5,001 nt of DNA from Methanocellales archaeon (lineage in GTDB: Archaea > Halobacteriota > UBA148). The position numbers and the translations under genes are program-made. Below are positions 1 through 5,001 of the stretch, in pieces. Location of the stretch: positions 1 to 5,001 of the forward strand of contig JAAEEL010000008.1 in the NCBI GenBank assembly GCA_013415795.1. Direction: 5' to 3'. The notes under the pieces are model-generated. The model made no database searches. It was not told where the DNA came from and saw only the letters and a list, made by a program, of their open reading frames with translations. Position 1 is the first letter of the stretch, and every line of letters starts with the position of its first letter.

Positions 1-148
1 CTATGTTGTCCGGCGTGGGCATTTCTGTTTTTACAGATCTCCCGAACGCCGTCCTAAAAGAGGAAAGAATGTCCTCCCTATCGGCAAAATATTTTGGATT
101 TACAGGGAACGTGGGTGAAAAAGGATTTATTTTTTCAATAGTTGTCAA
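1..148 (-). CDS. Archaeal AAA-type ATP-binding protein, N-terminus only (runs off left edge)
   Basis: The first 49 residues are visible. They contain the NPFSPTFPVNPKYFADRED block followed by a helical stretch and ...MPTPDNI, the characteristic opening of the archaeal ATPase family in which a Walker A motif (G.xG.GKT/S) normally follows almost at once. That motif would lie just outside the window, so ATP binding is known from the family and not seen. The start is a TTG whose last two bases are the first two of the sensor gene's TGA (overlap TTGA). It has a strong AGGAGG seven bases upstream, no ATG or GTG lies just upstream in this frame, and the nearby ATG in another frame stops after six codons. 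The overlap implies translational coupling with the upstream PAS sensor, so the two proteins are probably made together and may act together. These ATPases are usually cytoplasmic STAND/AAA-like proteins of poorly defined role. Family call fairly secure; function unknown. Confidence 0.8.
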   Translation of the reverse strand, partial: MTTIEKINPFSPTFPVNPKYFADREDILSSFRTAFGRSVKTEMPTPDNI

Positions 149-1266
149 AAAGCATCCTCCTGCTCGTTTTCGGTTATATCTTTGGAGATCACCGTTACAG
201 CAATTATTTTGCCTGTTTTTTGATCTTTAACAGGACTAAACGTTCGAAGGAATTGTCTACCGTCTCTATGGCTTATGCACTCAAGATGGATGACTTTGCC
301 TGTTTTAAATACTTCTTTCACGGTCCCAACAAACCGTTCCGTTGATGCTTTGGGATGGAACTCGCCATAGGCCCTGCCAATGACCTGATCTCTTGGCAAG
401 CCAAGTCTTGACAGATATCTGTTGTTCACTAAGAGATACTTGCAATCCCTATCCACGAGATATACGTGAGAGTCGATAGAGTTCACTAAGGAGTAACACT
501 TATCCTCCGACTCCTTATGTGCATATTCCGCCCTCTTGCGATCGGTGATGTCACGGACCATGCCCAAAATCTCAGCAGGCTGCCCATTAGGATCACGTAG
601 GAATCTAAAATGACCCTCGACTGGAACTATGGAACCGTCCTTACGACGTAGATCAAACTCCAGCACCCTCGACCTGGATATGTCTTTCTGTTCACTATTT
701 TCTATTTCAAGTTCTTCTGAAACAATCTTCATGGCACGCTCATACGAGGCAGGGGTAAATACTTCCTCCATAGTATTGATCATAGACTCCTCAACACTAT
801 ACCCAAGCAGACGGGTAATAGAAGGACTGGCATAAGTAAGATTCATGTTCATATCCACTGTCCAAATAACGTCTGAAGCATTATCGGCTAGAAGACGATA
901 GCGCTTCTCACTCTGCAGTAACGCCTCTTCCGCTTCCTTTACCTTTTTTCTTAGCCCTTTAACAAGCTCATGATGTATCAGGCTATAGCTTGCAAGTCTT
1001 TTTAATAAACCAGGAGTCTTTTTTTCCTCATTCTCTATAAATTCTTTCACGGTAGAAAAATGCAAATCAATTAGTATCTCAGGACCAAAATTAAGGTCCA
1101 TGCACATTCGGACCAATTTTGAGAGTTCATACAGAGACTCGCCATCTTTATTTTCAATATAAGAGGAGAATATCTCTTTGTACCGCTTGATGATACTCTT
1201 TTCTGTTATTTGCTTGAAACTATCAATTTGATTGATATTAGTATTGCTATCCTTATTCTTTGCCAT
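145..1266 (-). CDS. RsbU_N-like / PAS-PAS sensor protein without output domain
   Basis: A 373-residue soluble protein with no signal peptide or membrane segment. Residues ~25-95 are helical and resemble the RsbU N-terminal domain (..YIENKDGESLYELSKL.., then GPEILIDLHFSTVKEF), the region that in bacterial RsbU binds the activator RsbT. A short coiled coil (~100-122) leads to PAS 1 (~120-245, RYRLLADNASDVIW, ending in the PAC-type MVRDITDRKRAE) and PAS 2 (~250-366, CYSLVNSIDSHVYLVD to VTVISKDITE). The protein ends straight after PAS 2, so it has no histidine kinase, GGDEF, phosphatase or DNA-binding domain. It is therefore a sensor that must signal through a partner. The ATPase starting within its stop codon is the obvious candidate. 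The ligand is unknown, and no haem- or flavin-specific motif can be named with confidence. AGGGG seven bases upstream supports the ATG at 1266; another ATG five bases upstream is out of frame. PAS assignment secure, RsbU_N assignment moderate. Confidence 0.88.
   Translation of the reverse strand: MAKNKDSNTNINQIDSFKQITEKSIIKRYKEIFSSYIENKDGESLYELSKLVRMCMDLNFGPEILIDLHFSTVKEFIENEEKKTPGLLKRLASYSLIHHELVKGLRKKVKEAEEALLQSEKRYRLLADNASDVIWTVDMNMNLTYASPSITRLLGYSVEESMINTMEEVFTPASYERAMKIVSEELEIENSEQKDISRSRVLEFDLRRKDGSIVPVEGHFRFLRDPNGQPAEILGMVRDITDRKRAEYAHKESEDKCYSLVNSIDSHVYLVDRDCKYLLVNNRYLSRLGLPRDQVIGRAYGEFHPKASTERFVGTVKEVFKTGKVIHLECISHRDGRQFLRTFSPVKDQKTGKIIAVTVISKDITENEQEDAF
156..161 (-). promoter_or_regulatory. 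Shine-Dalgarno site for the TTG-started ATPase
   Basis: AGGAGG on the minus strand ends seven bases before the TTG start. It lies inside the last codons of the PAS sensor gene. A near-perfect site at ideal spacing decides the unusual TTG start and supports coupled or independent initiation of the ATPase. Confidence 0.75.
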
Positions 1267-1273
1267 TCCATAA

Positions 1274-1310
1274 CCCCTATTTTTTGATTTTTGTCTCTAG
1301 TATTTTAATT
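1274..1310 (-). promoter_or_regulatory. Putative promoter and SD of the PAS sensor gene
   Basis: On the minus strand, AATTAAAATA (1301-1310) is TATA-like and its centre is about 38 bases before the ATG. Archaeal spacing of roughly 25 bases would put transcription start near 1278, exactly where AGGGG (1274-1278) begins, giving a short leader with an SD. AT-rich surroundings make chance matches likely, so this is tentative. Confidence 0.35.
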
Positions 1311-1330
1311 TGTCTAATATTTGCTAATAT
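1311..1330. repeat. Two 10-bp phased imperfect direct repeats upstream of the sensor promoter
   Basis: The units 1311-1320 (tgtctaatat) and 1321-1330 (ttgctaatat) match at 8 of 10 positions and sit one helical turn apart. A third GCTAATA occurs at 1369-1375. They lie directly upstream of the proposed TATA of the sensor gene, where an archaeal activator would sit. They could also be chance in AT-rich DNA. Confidence 0.35.
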
Positions 1331-1404
1331 GTTTATCAGACTATAACTTGCACTACCTATATTCTATCGCTAATACTATCTAAATTTTATAAATTGAGCG
1401 CAGA

Positions 1405-1440
1405 ATGTCAAAAACTATGATTTATTTTTACTTTTGACAT
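1405..1440. repeat. 9-bp perfect inverted repeat at the 3' end of the zinc-ribbon pseudogene
   Basis: The arms ATGTCAAAA (1405-1413) and TTTTGACAT (1432-1440) are exact reverse complements separated by 18 bases. The repeat spans the stop codon of the decayed zinc-ribbon gene. In the minus-strand transcript it would form a stem after the coding region, and the distal arm is preceded by a short T run (GTTTTTG), so it may have been a 3' end or terminator element. The arms are AT-rich and the loop is long, so a stable hairpin is not assured. Confidence 0.4.
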
Positions 1441-1695
1441 CTTTTAAGTTTTGGAATAACACTGCTTGCCATTTCCTTTGCCCGCTCTTCTGGCATTCCT
1501 GTCTTTTTAGCAATCTCTATGTTCTTCTCAATTTTCTGCTACATTGTAATGCCTTCATTAGTATATTCTCCTTTTTTGTAACAGAATTGGCAATATTCTT
1601 CATTTTTTACTGCCGTCTGAATCTGTTCCAAAATCCTCATCACTCTACAGGGGCATCTCGCAGCTCTGGCAAAATATATAATTTGAATTCTCCAT
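1428..1695 (-). pseudogene. Decayed gene for a small zinc-ribbon protein (88 codons, two TAGs and a frameshift)
   Basis: Read on the minus strand from the ATG at 1695, the sequence gives MENSNYIFCQSCEMPL, a TAG (1645-1647), SDEDFGTDSDGSK, then after removal of one base in a six-A run (1603-1608) NEEYCQFCYKKGEYTNEGITM, a second TAG (1539-1541), and QKIEKNIEIAKKTGMPEE to IPKLKRCQK and TAA. This matches the layout of the putative zinc-ribbon family: CxxC (C9, C12), DFGT..DGSKNEEYC, second CxxC (C35, C38), ITM, then a helical tail with GMPEE and IPKLKR. All four cysteines that would bind zinc survive. The first TAG stands where relatives usually have Lys or Glu, and the second where Glu is expected, so each is one base from a sense codon. 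Family members typically end in LKRW; here the Trp has become Cys. It lies 46 bases after the DUF362 gene on the same strand and may once have shared its transcript. The family's function is not established. UAG read as pyrrolysine is conceivable in some methanogens but would not repair the frameshift. Confidence 0.82.
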
Positions 1696-1741
1696 TTTTA
1701 TCGTCTCTCTTTTTTTGTTAAGGTTAAGGTACTAAATATTT

Positions 1742-2773
1742 CTAATGAAGGGTTGTTCTAATTCTATCTACAATTTCCACGGTATCATCATTTACCGGAA
1801 TCAAATCGATCTTTTCAGCAGAATTTACTCCAATTCCAAGTTCAGCAGCTCTCCTTATTTGTTCTTGATCAAAGATTCTACCCTCCATCACCTCTTTGGT
1901 TGAACCCAACATTCTAAGAATTGCAACTCCAACAGCATCTATTGCCACTCTGTCCTTACTTGCCAACATCACTCCAGGCTCAGCAATGCTGCCTTTATCG
2001 GGACCCCCGCTGACAAAGGCTTTCATTGCATCCATGATTACTAAATCCACCTCGTAGAATCGGTTAATCTCAGCGATCATAGTTCTTTGAAAAGGAGAAG
2101 TATGAAGTTCTGTCATATAATCATAGATGCTGTCTGGTAGACTTTTTGCCACCAATCCAACTGAGTTTTTCAGGGACATTGTGAAGTGCCCTCCGAATCG
2201 ATGGGTTTTCAGACAGCATGTCTGGATGGTCAGAGGCGAATCGACAAATATCTTGGCTAATGAAAAGCCTCTAATCCAGTGGGTTCCATCGTCAGGAATC
2301 TGAATCCATCCGTTTTTATCGAGTTCGTCAAGGACTGTTACGTTAACACCGTACTTATCCGCTAAATCAAATACGCCAAGAGTTTCAAGGTTTCTTCTGG
2401 TATACCCACCACCGCTACGTTCAGCCAGGTTGATTTCATTGATGCTCTCGTCATTTAAAAAATTAATAATAGCTTCCAGAGTTTCTATGTGGGTGGTGCC
2501 GGGAAAAGGATCTGGGCTATTGAAGTTGGCTTTTATGGCGACGGATTTGCCTTTCAGGATGTCATCGGAGAAATATTTCAAAAGGGTTTTTACGCATGAT
2601 GATCTGTCCTCGTCCTGAACGATATAAACTTTGCTTGTATCACTCGTTAGCTCTAAAGGTGCAATGCTTTGCCTTGAACTTATGGAAGTGTATAGTCCGC
2701 CCAATATGGTGCTGGCTCCTATGGCACATGTTGCAAGAATAAGCTTCCTTCTGGAAATCTTTGGAAAGGACAT
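1742..2773 (-). CDS. DUF362 family protein with twin-arginine-like signal
   Basis: A 343-residue DUF362 protein. The N-terminus has SRRKLIL (residues 7-13) followed by a hydrophobic stretch (~13-31), resembling a Tat signal or uncleaved anchor, so the mature domain is probably outside the membrane. DUF362 hallmarks follow: a strand and loop KANFNSPDPFPGTTH (81-95), GGGYTRRNLE (121-130), CCLKTHRFGGHFTMSLKNSVG (186-206), and IMDAMKAFVSGGPDKG (246-261) leading into the S-x-D-x-V-A-I-D-A-V-G block (272-282). Many DUF362 proteins carry a ferredoxin-type CxxCxxC cluster; this one has only Cys 16, 60, 186 and 187, so no such cluster can form. The reaction is not known and none is assigned. LATC at 13-16 is not a good lipobox. 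No convincing SD precedes the ATG. The stop is TAG, followed in frame five codons later by TAA. It is divergent from the transporter gene. Confidence 0.88.
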   Translation of the reverse strand: MSFPKISRRKLILATCAIGASTILGGLYTSISSRQSIAPLELTSDTSKVYIVQDEDRSSCVKTLLKYFSDDILKGKSVAIKANFNSPDPFPGTTHIETLEAIINFLNDESINEINLAERSGGGYTRRNLETLGVFDLADKYGVNVTVLDELDKNGWIQIPDDGTHWIRGFSLAKIFVDSPLTIQTCCLKTHRFGGHFTMSLKNSVGLVAKSLPDSIYDYMTELHTSPFQRTMIAEINRFYEVDLVIMDAMKAFVSGGPDKGSIAEPGVMLASKDRVAIDAVGVAILRMLGSTKEVMEGRIFDQEQIRRAAELGIGVNSAEKIDLIPVNDDTVEIVDRIRTTLH

Positions 2774-2800
2774 AACCTTAGTTTAGATTTCAACGGGGGA

Positions 2801-2810
2801 GTTATAAAAG
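2801..2810 (-). promoter_or_regulatory. Possible TATA box of the DUF362 gene
   Basis: CTTTTATAAC on the minus strand lies about 30 bases before the ATG at 2773. A start about 25 bases downstream would give a leader of only a few bases, close to leaderless, which fits the lack of an SD. Based on spacing and sequence alone. Confidence 0.4.
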
Positions 2811-2857
2811 TGATGGTTAACGGGTGATTTATTAGTTTTATTCATATTTTGAATTTT

Positions 2858-2900
2858 TATTTTATATATTCCCTCAATATTTTATATATTCCCTCAATAT
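2858..2900. repeat. Exact 20-bp tandem duplication carrying a TATA box
   Basis: The 20-base unit at 2861-2880 is repeated without change at 2881-2900, and the period-20 match extends three bases further left to 2858. Each copy contains TTTATATATT then CCCTCAATAT. The identity of the copies points to a recent duplication by slippage, or to selection for two sites. It lies between the divergent DUF362 and SLC13 genes, just upstream of the latter. Confidence 0.95.
2861..2890 (+). promoter_or_regulatory. Duplicated TATA boxes of the SLC13 transporter gene
   Basis: TTTATATATT at 2861-2870 and 2881-2890 closely resembles the methanogen TATA consensus. With usual archaeal spacing, the distal copy would start transcripts near 2890 and the proximal copy near 2911. 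A start near 2911 falls after the ATG at 2906 but before the ATG at 2921, which favours 2921 as the translation start. Which copy is used cannot be read from the sequence. Confidence 0.6.
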
Positions 2901-2920
2901 AGTTAATGGGAAGCATTTGT

Positions 2921-4708
2921 ATGACTACCGAAATATTACTGGTACTTATCGTTCTGATCATTACCATCATACTCTTTGTAAGTGAAAAACTTCGGGTCGA
3001 CATTATAGCAATTTTGATAATGATTAGCTTAGCTTGGCTTGGTTTAATTGGTCCTTCAGAAGCATTTTCTGGATTTGCTAGCAATGCTGTAATCGCTATC
3101 ATGGGTGTAATGATATTGAGCTATGGTATGGGTCGGTCAGGGGTTATGGATAACCTTATCCGCCTAGTTATGCGTGTAGCAGGTTCCAGTGAAAAGAAAT
3201 TGTTATTACTCATATCAGGTGCCGTTGCATTTATATCAGCATTTATGCAGAATATAGGGGCTGCAGCCTTATTTCTGCCAGCAGTTATGAAGATTTCAAA
3301 AAAATCGAAATTATCTCCATCTCGTTTGCTCATTCCAATGGGCTATGCAACAATATTGGGAGGAACACTTACCTTAGTTGCATCAGGTCCTCTAATAATT
3401 CTCAATGATTTAATAAGACCCGGAGGAGAACAACCATTCGGTATATTTGATGTAACACCCATTGGAATAGCACTAGTAGCATCTGGTATCTTATATTTTT
3501 TGTTTTTTGGTAAATATGTTTTACCTGTTAAAAAAGAAAAAGAAACTGCAACTCCTCAACAAGAGCTAATGGAAACTTGGCAGCTGCCCTCTACCGTTTA
3601 TCAATGCATAATTCCTTCAAAAAGCCCATTAATAGGAAAAACTCGTGAAGAAGTAAAGCTATGGGTTAAATATAAATTGAACCTTCTGTTGATAGAGGAA
3701 GACGGTGAAGTTCTTTATGCTCCATGGAGGTATACCCGTTTCTCATCAAGTCAAAAGCTGTTATTAATGGGAAAACTTGAGAATGTAAAAAGCTTTTCAA
3801 TGGACTATAAACTACAGTTGATTGAAGGCCCAAGTAAATTCGAAGATTTTCAAAAAATTGAAGGTGCCGGCTTCGCTGAATTAATCATTCCGCCAAAAGC
3901 AAAAATTGCTGGGAAAAGTATCTGTGAAATTGCAATGAGAAAAACATACACAGTAGAACCAATTATGATATTAAGTGGGGAAAAGGAAAAACGTGGTGAT
4001 TTTTGCGATCAAAAACTCCAACCAGGGGATACTATTATTGTACACGGACTCTGGGAAAATATAAAAAAAATGGCAGATAATAGGGATTTTGTACTTGTCA
4101 GTCCAATGGAGGTTGAAACTACAGGAAAATCAAAACCAATCGCAGCAACATTCTGTATACTAGGAGCAATTTTATTAGCATTATCCGGAGTTCAACTCTC
4201 TTTAGCACTTTTTTCTGGGGCCCTTGCAATGATACTATTAAAAGTAATTTCCATAGACGAAGCGTACAAAGCAATTGACTGGCGTACAGTATTTCTGCTA
4301 GCGGGTTTGATTCCACTGGGTATTGCAATGGAAAAAACCGGTGCAGCATCTTTTGTTGCTAATAAAATAATTCAACCTATTCAAATGAGTCACCCTTTAT
4401 TGATTATGATTGCTATTGCAATGCTAGCAACCATATTTACTCTTTTTATGTCAAATGTTGCAGCTACAGTCATTCTGGTACCATTAGTAATGGTTATAGG
4501 GATTTCTACGGGAACTAGTGCTCGTGCATTAGCTTTATTGGTTGCCGTTTGTGCATCTAATTCGTTTTTACTTCCTACTCATCAAGTAAACGCATTCATT
4601 ATGGCCCCGGGTGGATATCGAAACGTGGATTATTTGCGTGCAGGAATCCCCCTGACTGCTATTTTCATGGTTATTACAGTAGCTATAATTTATCTGATTT
4701 ATGTTTGA
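2921..4708 (+). CDS. SLC13-family anion transporter with two RCK_C (TrkA_C) domains
   Basis: A 595-residue membrane protein from the ATG at 2921; an in-frame ATG at 2906 would add MGSIC. I prefer 2921 because SLC13 proteins of this type begin MTTEI-LLVL..LFVSEKLRVD and because of the promoter spacing. Numbering below is from 2921. The N-terminal membrane half (~5-205) carries EAFSGFASNAVIAI and the hairpin FMQNIGAAALFLPA (108-121). Two soluble RCK_C-like domains follow, ~220-300 (IIPSKSPLIGKT) and ~310-395 (LIIPPKAKIAGKSI, LQPGDTIIVHG). The C-terminal membrane half (~407-595) has the second hairpin MSNVAATVILVP (520-531) and SNSFLLPTHQVNAF..GGYRNVDYLRAGIP, the family's substrate- and sodium-site region. 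SLC13 members move sulphate, dicarboxylates, phosphate or related anions, usually with sodium; RCK_C-bearing ones are often linked to sulphate. The downstream persulfide-dioxygenase-like gene favours a sulphur oxyanion, but this is inferred. The first hairpin has N-I-G where many members have N-N/S-T. Confidence 0.93.
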   Translation: MTTEILLVLIVLIITIILFVSEKLRVDIIAILIMISLAWLGLIGPSEAFSGFASNAVIAIMGVMILSYGMGRSGVMDNLIRLVMRVAGSSEKKLLLLISGAVAFISAFMQNIGAAALFLPAVMKISKKSKLSPSRLLIPMGYATILGGTLTLVASGPLIILNDLIRPGGEQPFGIFDVTPIGIALVASGILYFLFFGKYVLPVKKEKETATPQQELMETWQLPSTVYQCIIPSKSPLIGKTREEVKLWVKYKLNLLLIEEDGEVLYAPWRYTRFSSSQKLLLMGKLENVKSFSMDYKLQLIEGPSKFEDFQKIEGAGFAELIIPPKAKIAGKSICEIAMRKTYTVEPIMILSGEKEKRGDFCDQKLQPGDTIIVHGLWENIKKMADNRDFVLVSPMEVETTGKSKPIAATFCILGAILLALSGVQLSLALFSGALAMILLKVISIDEAYKAIDWRTVFLLAGLIPLGIAMEKTGAASFVANKIIQPIQMSHPLLIMIAIAMLATIFTLFMSNVAATVILVPLVMVIGISTGTSARALALLVAVCASNSFLLPTHQVNAFIMAPGGYRNVDYLRAGIPLTAIFMVITVAIIYLIYV

Positions 4709-4729
4709 AAAAAGGTACGTGTTAAAGCT

Positions 4730-4748
4730 CGAAAGAAAAATATAAATA
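4730..4748 (+). promoter_or_regulatory. Archaeal BRE/TATA promoter of the MBL-fold gene
   Basis: CGAAAG (4730-4735, BRE-like) precedes TATAAATA (4741-4748). The TATA centre is about 50 bases before the ATG, predicting a transcript start near 4770 and a leader of about 24 bases with a weak GTGA (4785-4788) before the start. The gene thus probably has its own promoter, in addition to any read-through from the transporter gene; no T-rich terminator separates the two. Confidence 0.6.
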
Positions 4749-4793
4749 GTATTGTCCAAGTTGAAAAAGTACATGGGATATTAAGTGAAAAAT

Positions 4794-5001
4794 ATGCTGT
4801 TAAAACATTTTTTTGCTGAAAAAATTGCGCATAGTTCATATCTATTAGGGGGTTCAAACTCGTGTGCTATTTTTGATCCTCAGCGTGATGTAGATATATA
4901 TATCAACACAGCCAGAGATTTAGATCTTGACATCACACATATTTTTGAAACGCATTTACATGCTGATTTTATTTCAGGACATTTAGATCTTGCAGAAATA
5001 A
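4794..5001 (+). CDS. Metallo-beta-lactamase-fold protein, persulfide-dioxygenase-like, N-terminus (runs off right edge)
   Basis: Sixty-nine residues are visible from the ATG at 4794. MLLKHFFAEKIAHSSYLLGG, a strand AIFDPQRDVDIYI, and ITHIFETHLHADFISGHLDLA (47-67) match the opening of the ETHE1/Blh/CstB group, which oxidises glutathione or low-molecular persulfides to sulphite with one iron, often with rhodanese domains behind. His54, His56 and Asp58 of the HxHxD motif are present; the usual following His is Phe59. That loss fits proteins with a single iron rather than a two-zinc site, and HADF is common in this group. The remaining metal ligands and any rhodanese domain lie beyond the window, so the exact subtype is open; a glyoxalase II-like hydrolase is the main alternative. 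It lies 85 bases after the SLC13 gene on the same strand, suggesting a shared role in sulphur oxidation and anion transport. Confidence 0.82.
   Translation, partial: MLLKHFFAEKIAHSSYLLGGSNSCAIFDPQRDVDIYINTARDLDLDITHIFETHLHADFISGHLDLAEI

Noticed and set aside
3..345. Plus-strand open frames of 75 and 67 codons near the left edge
   Set aside because: They lie antisense to the ATPase and PAS genes, which have recognisable domains and a good SD.
1539..1647. Both TAG codons of the zinc-ribbon gene as pyrrolysine in a functional protein
   Set aside because: The extra base at 1603-1608 still breaks the frame, and both sites are one substitution from the expected Lys or Glu codons. Kept only as an alternative in the findings.
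1434..1721. Plus-strand open frame of 95 codons rich in Phe, Leu and Cys
   Set aside because: It runs antisense to the zinc-ribbon pseudogene; its composition reflects the complement of an AT-rich coding region, and the minus strand has clear family similarity.
1721..1730. Short tandem motif around AGGTTAAGGT downstream of the DUF362 gene
   Set aside because: Too short to be meaningful and not associated with a T-rich terminator on the minus strand.
2724..2735. Lipobox (LATC) in the DUF362 signal region
   Set aside because: Thr directly before Cys and the position early in the hydrophobic stretch do not fit a standard lipobox.
2792..2823. AACGGG direct repeats (2792-2797 and 2818-2823) in the divergent intergenic region
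   Set aside because: Six-base matches without phasing or symmetry are expected by chance; not enough to claim an operator.
2906..2920. ATG at 2906 as start of the SLC13 protein
   Set aside because: It adds only MGSIC before a start typical of the family and would lie upstream of the transcript start predicted from the proximal TATA. It remains possible if the distal TATA is used.
4568..4774. Minus-strand 68-codon frame at the end of the SLC13 gene
   Set aside because: It is antisense to the conserved C-terminal half of the transporter and has no recognisable domain.

Overview
The window looks archaeal, most likely a mesophilic euryarchaeon of the methanogen or methanotroph type (Methanosarcinales-like). 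The evidence is TATA/BRE-type promoters such as TATAAATA preceded by CGAAAG, the N-terminus of an archaea-typical AAA ATPase (NPFSPTFPV..YFADRE), a PAS sensor with an RsbU_N-like N-terminus, a DUF362 protein, and moderately AT-rich coding. The order-level placement is inference; the archaeal assignment is stronger.

Layout, left to right. (1) Minus strand, 1-1266: a two-gene signalling unit. A 373-residue sensor (RsbU_N-like helical region, then two PAS domains, no kinase or other output) overlaps by four bases the TTG start of an archaeal AAA-type ATPase that runs off the left edge. (2) 1267-1741: no intact gene. It holds a putative promoter and phased repeats for the sensor gene, a 9-bp inverted repeat, and a decayed minus-strand gene for a small zinc-ribbon protein, broken by two in-frame TAG codons and a one-base insertion in an A run. 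(3) Minus strand, 1742-2773: a DUF362 protein with a twin-arginine-like signal and no iron-sulphur motif. (4) 2774-2920: a divergent control region with an exact tandem duplication of a 20-bp unit containing a TATA box. (5) Plus strand, 2921-4708: an SLC13-family anion transporter with two RCK_C (TrkA_C) domains between its membrane halves. (6) Plus strand, 4794 to the right edge: the start of a metallo-beta-lactamase-fold protein resembling persulfide dioxygenases, with its own promoter.

Two functional themes can be inferred. On the left, the sensor probably passes its signal through the co-translated ATPase, because it has no output domain. On the right, an anion transporter followed by a likely persulfide dioxygenase suggests sulphur-compound handling: sulphane sulphur oxidised to sulphite, and a sulphur oxyanion moved across the membrane. 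No tRNA, rRNA, CRISPR array, transposase or integrase was seen.
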